Source: a virus
Virus record (IMG/VR): IMGVR_UViG_3300035670_000977
Coordinates: 1 to 29,789 of that record
Direction: 5' to 3' (one strand)
DNA length: 29,789 bases
Made by a program: the position numbers and the translations under genes
Shown here: positions 28,078 through 29,789 of the stretch, piece by piece
How positions within the stretch are numbered: position 1 is the first letter of the stretch
Layout: the number at the start of each line of letters is the position of its first letter
The notes under the pieces: model-generated
Database searches by the model: none
Told to the model about the DNA's origin: nothing
Seen by the model: the letters and a program-made list of their open reading frames with translations, nothing else

Positions 28078-29733
28078 CTACGAGGCTTTGAGAGCTGCTA
28101 CTTCGGCTTCCAACGTTTCAATGCGGAGCTGAGCTTCTTGGAGAGCTTTGATAGCCATCCACATCATTTGTTGCTCTTTGACGCCCATGCGAACAATTTC
28201 TTCTTTGGCAGGCTCAATTTCGGTACCATCTTCGCCAAGTTTTGCTGGCTCGGCTTTTTGCTTAATCCACTCAGTAATAACCTCTGGGCAATAATCAGCA
28301 ACCTGCTGTGCTATAACGCCATAGCGAAGGTCATCCGTATCGGCATCTTCGTTGTAATGAAACTTTTTAAGCTCCCAGTGCTTAAGACAATTCCAAGTAC
28401 TGTCAAGATTTACAATGTTTTTCTTTTCGCGCTCATCGCATAGATTGGCATTATTGCCGCTGTAGTTTGCAATGCCGCCATTGGAGCGCACTTCCATCCT
28501 CAAGTTAGTTGTATCACCACAATAAAAAAATTGATTGCTAGTACCGTTTGGCGCAGTCCCCGAATAGCTGATAATCACGCCATTTGGATTAGCAGTTATA
28601 TTTCTTATACCTAAAGTCCATTGTCCAGTTGCGGTTTGATCAAAAGAATGGAAATCGGAAGCCCCTGCTTGTATTCCGTAATAAGAACCATTTGGGGAGA
28701 AAAGGGAGTATCCTTCGGCATTAATTCTTGCCCGCTCCGTCGGAGAAGACGCCGAGTCGCTCGTAGTGGAGAACACTAGTCTGCCCGGATAGTCGCTAGA
28801 CGCCGATGTCCCATCGCTGACGCCTTCGATGCGTGCATAAACACCGCCATCGTTTGCTGCGTAATCAATAAATCCTATTGTTGATCCAGTAACAATCGAC
28901 GCTGGCGCTAATCCTCTGCGAAGCAAAATTGAACCAGAGCCAGTTGCTCCGGCGCTGCTTCCTTCGATTTGAAGCAAATTATTGCCTTGCGAAGTAGACG
29001 TGCCAACTAACAACCTGCCGGAGCTGTCGATGGTTGCGTGTTGAGTTACACCAGCGTTAGTGCTGAACTTGATGCTATTTCCAGAATCAGCAGCAAGCAG
29101 CAAACTATTCGTGTCCCAACTCAGGTAGCCACGACGCGTGCCGTTGTCTTTGTACTCAACGCGAGCGCCACCCGCTGTTGTATCCCAGATACCTGCTACT
29201 CCACCACCCGTTGCGCCAGCGATGTGTAGCTTTGCGCTAACCGTTGTAGTGCCAATCCCTACCGCATCTGCCGACGCATCAACAAAGAACAAGTTGGCGT
29301 TGGTATCGCCTTCAATGCGGAAGTCGTAATTCTCGCCGCCGTCATTGAATACAACCTCACTGGCGCCCCACTCAACACGCTCGACGCCGCCTGTGCTGAC
29401 ATTGACCTGATCAGTGCCGCCGCTGAAGAAGCCCGTATCAGTGCCGCTGTCCTTGAAATAAATCGACGGCGCTGCAGCAGTGCCATCCTCAAATGCAATG
29501 CTGCTCCACTCGCCATCAAGCTGGAATAGCGTCACCCAGCCATCATTGGCCGCATTGCGCAGCTTCATCACCGGCGGGCTGCTGCCAGTGTCTGCCCAAA
29601 GCATGTATGAGTACGTCGTGCTCGGCTCTGTCGCGTTGCTGTTGTTGCTGACGATTGCCGCCAGCGCATTGTTCAGGTCAGCCCTGACAGCCGCACCAGA
29701 AGCATTAGAAATGACGTAATCGTGGGTTGCCAT
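28078..29733 (-). CDS. Tail fibre with C-terminal S74 chaperone domain
   Basis: This 551-residue fibre starts MATHDYVISNASGAAVRADL, a common fibre adaptor. A long Gly/Ser/Asn/Thr-rich beta region follows, with repeated W-D-T, V-G-I-G-T-T and L-L-V-G-T-S-T-S-Q segments. From about residue 430 it has a Peptidase_S74 intramolecular chaperone: C432-D-E-R-E-K437-K-N-I, then H-W-E-L-K-K-F-H-Y, R-Y-G-V-I-A-Q-Q-V and a terminal coiled coil. In S74 proteins the Ser/Lys pair five residues apart releases the chaperone after trimer folding; here Cys replaces Ser. The fibre probably binds the host surface. Confidence 0.88.
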   Translation of the reverse strand: MATHDYVISNASGAAVRADLNNALAAIVSNNSNATEPSTTYSYMLWADTGSSPPVMKLRNAANDGWVTLFQLDGEWSSIAFEDGTAAAPSIYFKDSGTDTGFFSGGTDQVNVSTGGVERVEWGASEVVFNDGGENYDFRIEGDTNANLFFVDASADAVGIGTTTVSAKLHIAGATGGGVAGIWDTTAGGARVEYKDNGTRRGYLSWDTNSLLLAADSGNSIKFSTNAGVTQHATIDSSGRLLVGTSTSQGNNLLQIEGSSAGATGSGSILLRRGLAPASIVTGSTIGFIDYAANDGGVYARIEGVSDGTSASSDYPGRLVFSTTSDSASSPTERARINAEGYSLFSPNGSYYGIQAGASDFHSFDQTATGQWTLGIRNITANPNGVIISYSGTAPNGTSNQFFYCGDTTNLRMEVRSNGGIANYSGNNANLCDEREKKNIVNLDSTWNCLKHWELKKFHYNEDADTDDLRYGVIAQQVADYCPEVITEWIKQKAEPAKLGEDGTEIEPAKEEIVRMGVKEQQMMWMAIKALQEAQLRIETLEAEVAALKAS

Positions 29734-29735
29734 GG

Positions 29736-29789
29736 TTAGGTCTGTTCAGTGCCGTAGCCGCTTGCAACATACTGGAAATTGCGATCTAC
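29736..29789 (-). CDS. C-terminal end of an upstream late gene (partial)
   Basis: Seventeen codons (V-D-R-N-F-Q-Y-V-A-S-G-Y-G-T-E-Q-T) and a TAA at 29736 enter from the right edge, 2 bp before the fibre start. The protein cannot be named. Its position suggests a tail or structural gene of the same operon. Confidence 0.5.
   Translation of the reverse strand, partial: VDRNFQYVASGYGTEQT

Noticed and set aside
28051-28443. Plus-strand 130-codon frame rich in Phe and Leu
   Set aside because: Antisense to the S74 chaperone domain; the hydrophobic look comes from reading Lys/Glu codons in reverse.

Overview
This window is the central part of a tailed double-stranded DNA phage genome (Caudoviricetes). 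The most likely host is a picocyanobacterium of the Synechococcus/Cyanobium type. The host call rests mainly on the phage-encoded sigma factor at 21423-22322, whose region 1.2 and region 2 look like cyanobacterial group 2 sigma factors. The set of very small basic proteins and the style of the fibre proteins fit this too. No integrase, tRNA, CRISPR array or photosynthesis gene is visible. Coding is very dense, with many ATGA-type and longer overlaps.

Layout. (1) 1-7382, minus strand, read right to left: packaging and head genes. The order is small terminase, large terminase, two small genes, DUF4055-type portal, Mu gpF-like head morphogenesis protein, a run of tiny genes, scaffold and the start of the major capsid gene, which leaves the window. 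(2) 7388-11667, minus strand: replication genes. These are a ribbon-helix-helix (RHH) regulator, a large primase/SF3 helicase, a 300-bp intergenic region with about ten copies of a 12-bp repeat in opposing arrays (candidate origin), a second RHH protein, a small gene and a phage beta sliding clamp. (3) 11668-11737: a divergent control region with a TTGACA/TGTCAA dyad. (4) 11738-22476, plus strand: early genes. They include a small zinc protein, a SNF2 helicase-DNA methyltransferase fusion, a second SF2 helicase, a VRR-NUC nuclease, a RecE-like exonuclease and Bet/RecT annealing protein, a small HTH protein, SSB, DUF3310, a third RHH protein, a zinc ribbon, dCTP deaminase and the sigma factor. 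(5) 22412-29789, minus strand: late genes. They run from an S74-type tail fibre through small genes, a second fibre-like protein, a lysis block (membrane proteins and a two-domain GH24 + M15 endolysin), a metallophosphoesterase and an HNH endonuclease.

The right-hand minus-strand block enters from outside the window, and the left-hand one exits after the capsid gene. This suggests that the tail-assembly genes lie in the missing part of a circular or circularly permuted genome. I infer that the divergent switch sets primase against the plus-strand recombination and modification genes. The sigma factor at the end of the plus-strand operon could then redirect host RNA polymerase to later genes.

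The most notable observations are: a candidate programmed -1 frameshift at an in-frame A AAA AAG in a lysis-block membrane-protein gene; the opposed 12-bp repeat arrays around a pyrimidine-rich core; the phage sigma factor; the helicase-methyltransferase cassette; a Ser-to-Cys change at the S74 autocleavage site; a shared 13-bp promoter element; and several small genes lying antisense within the main operons.
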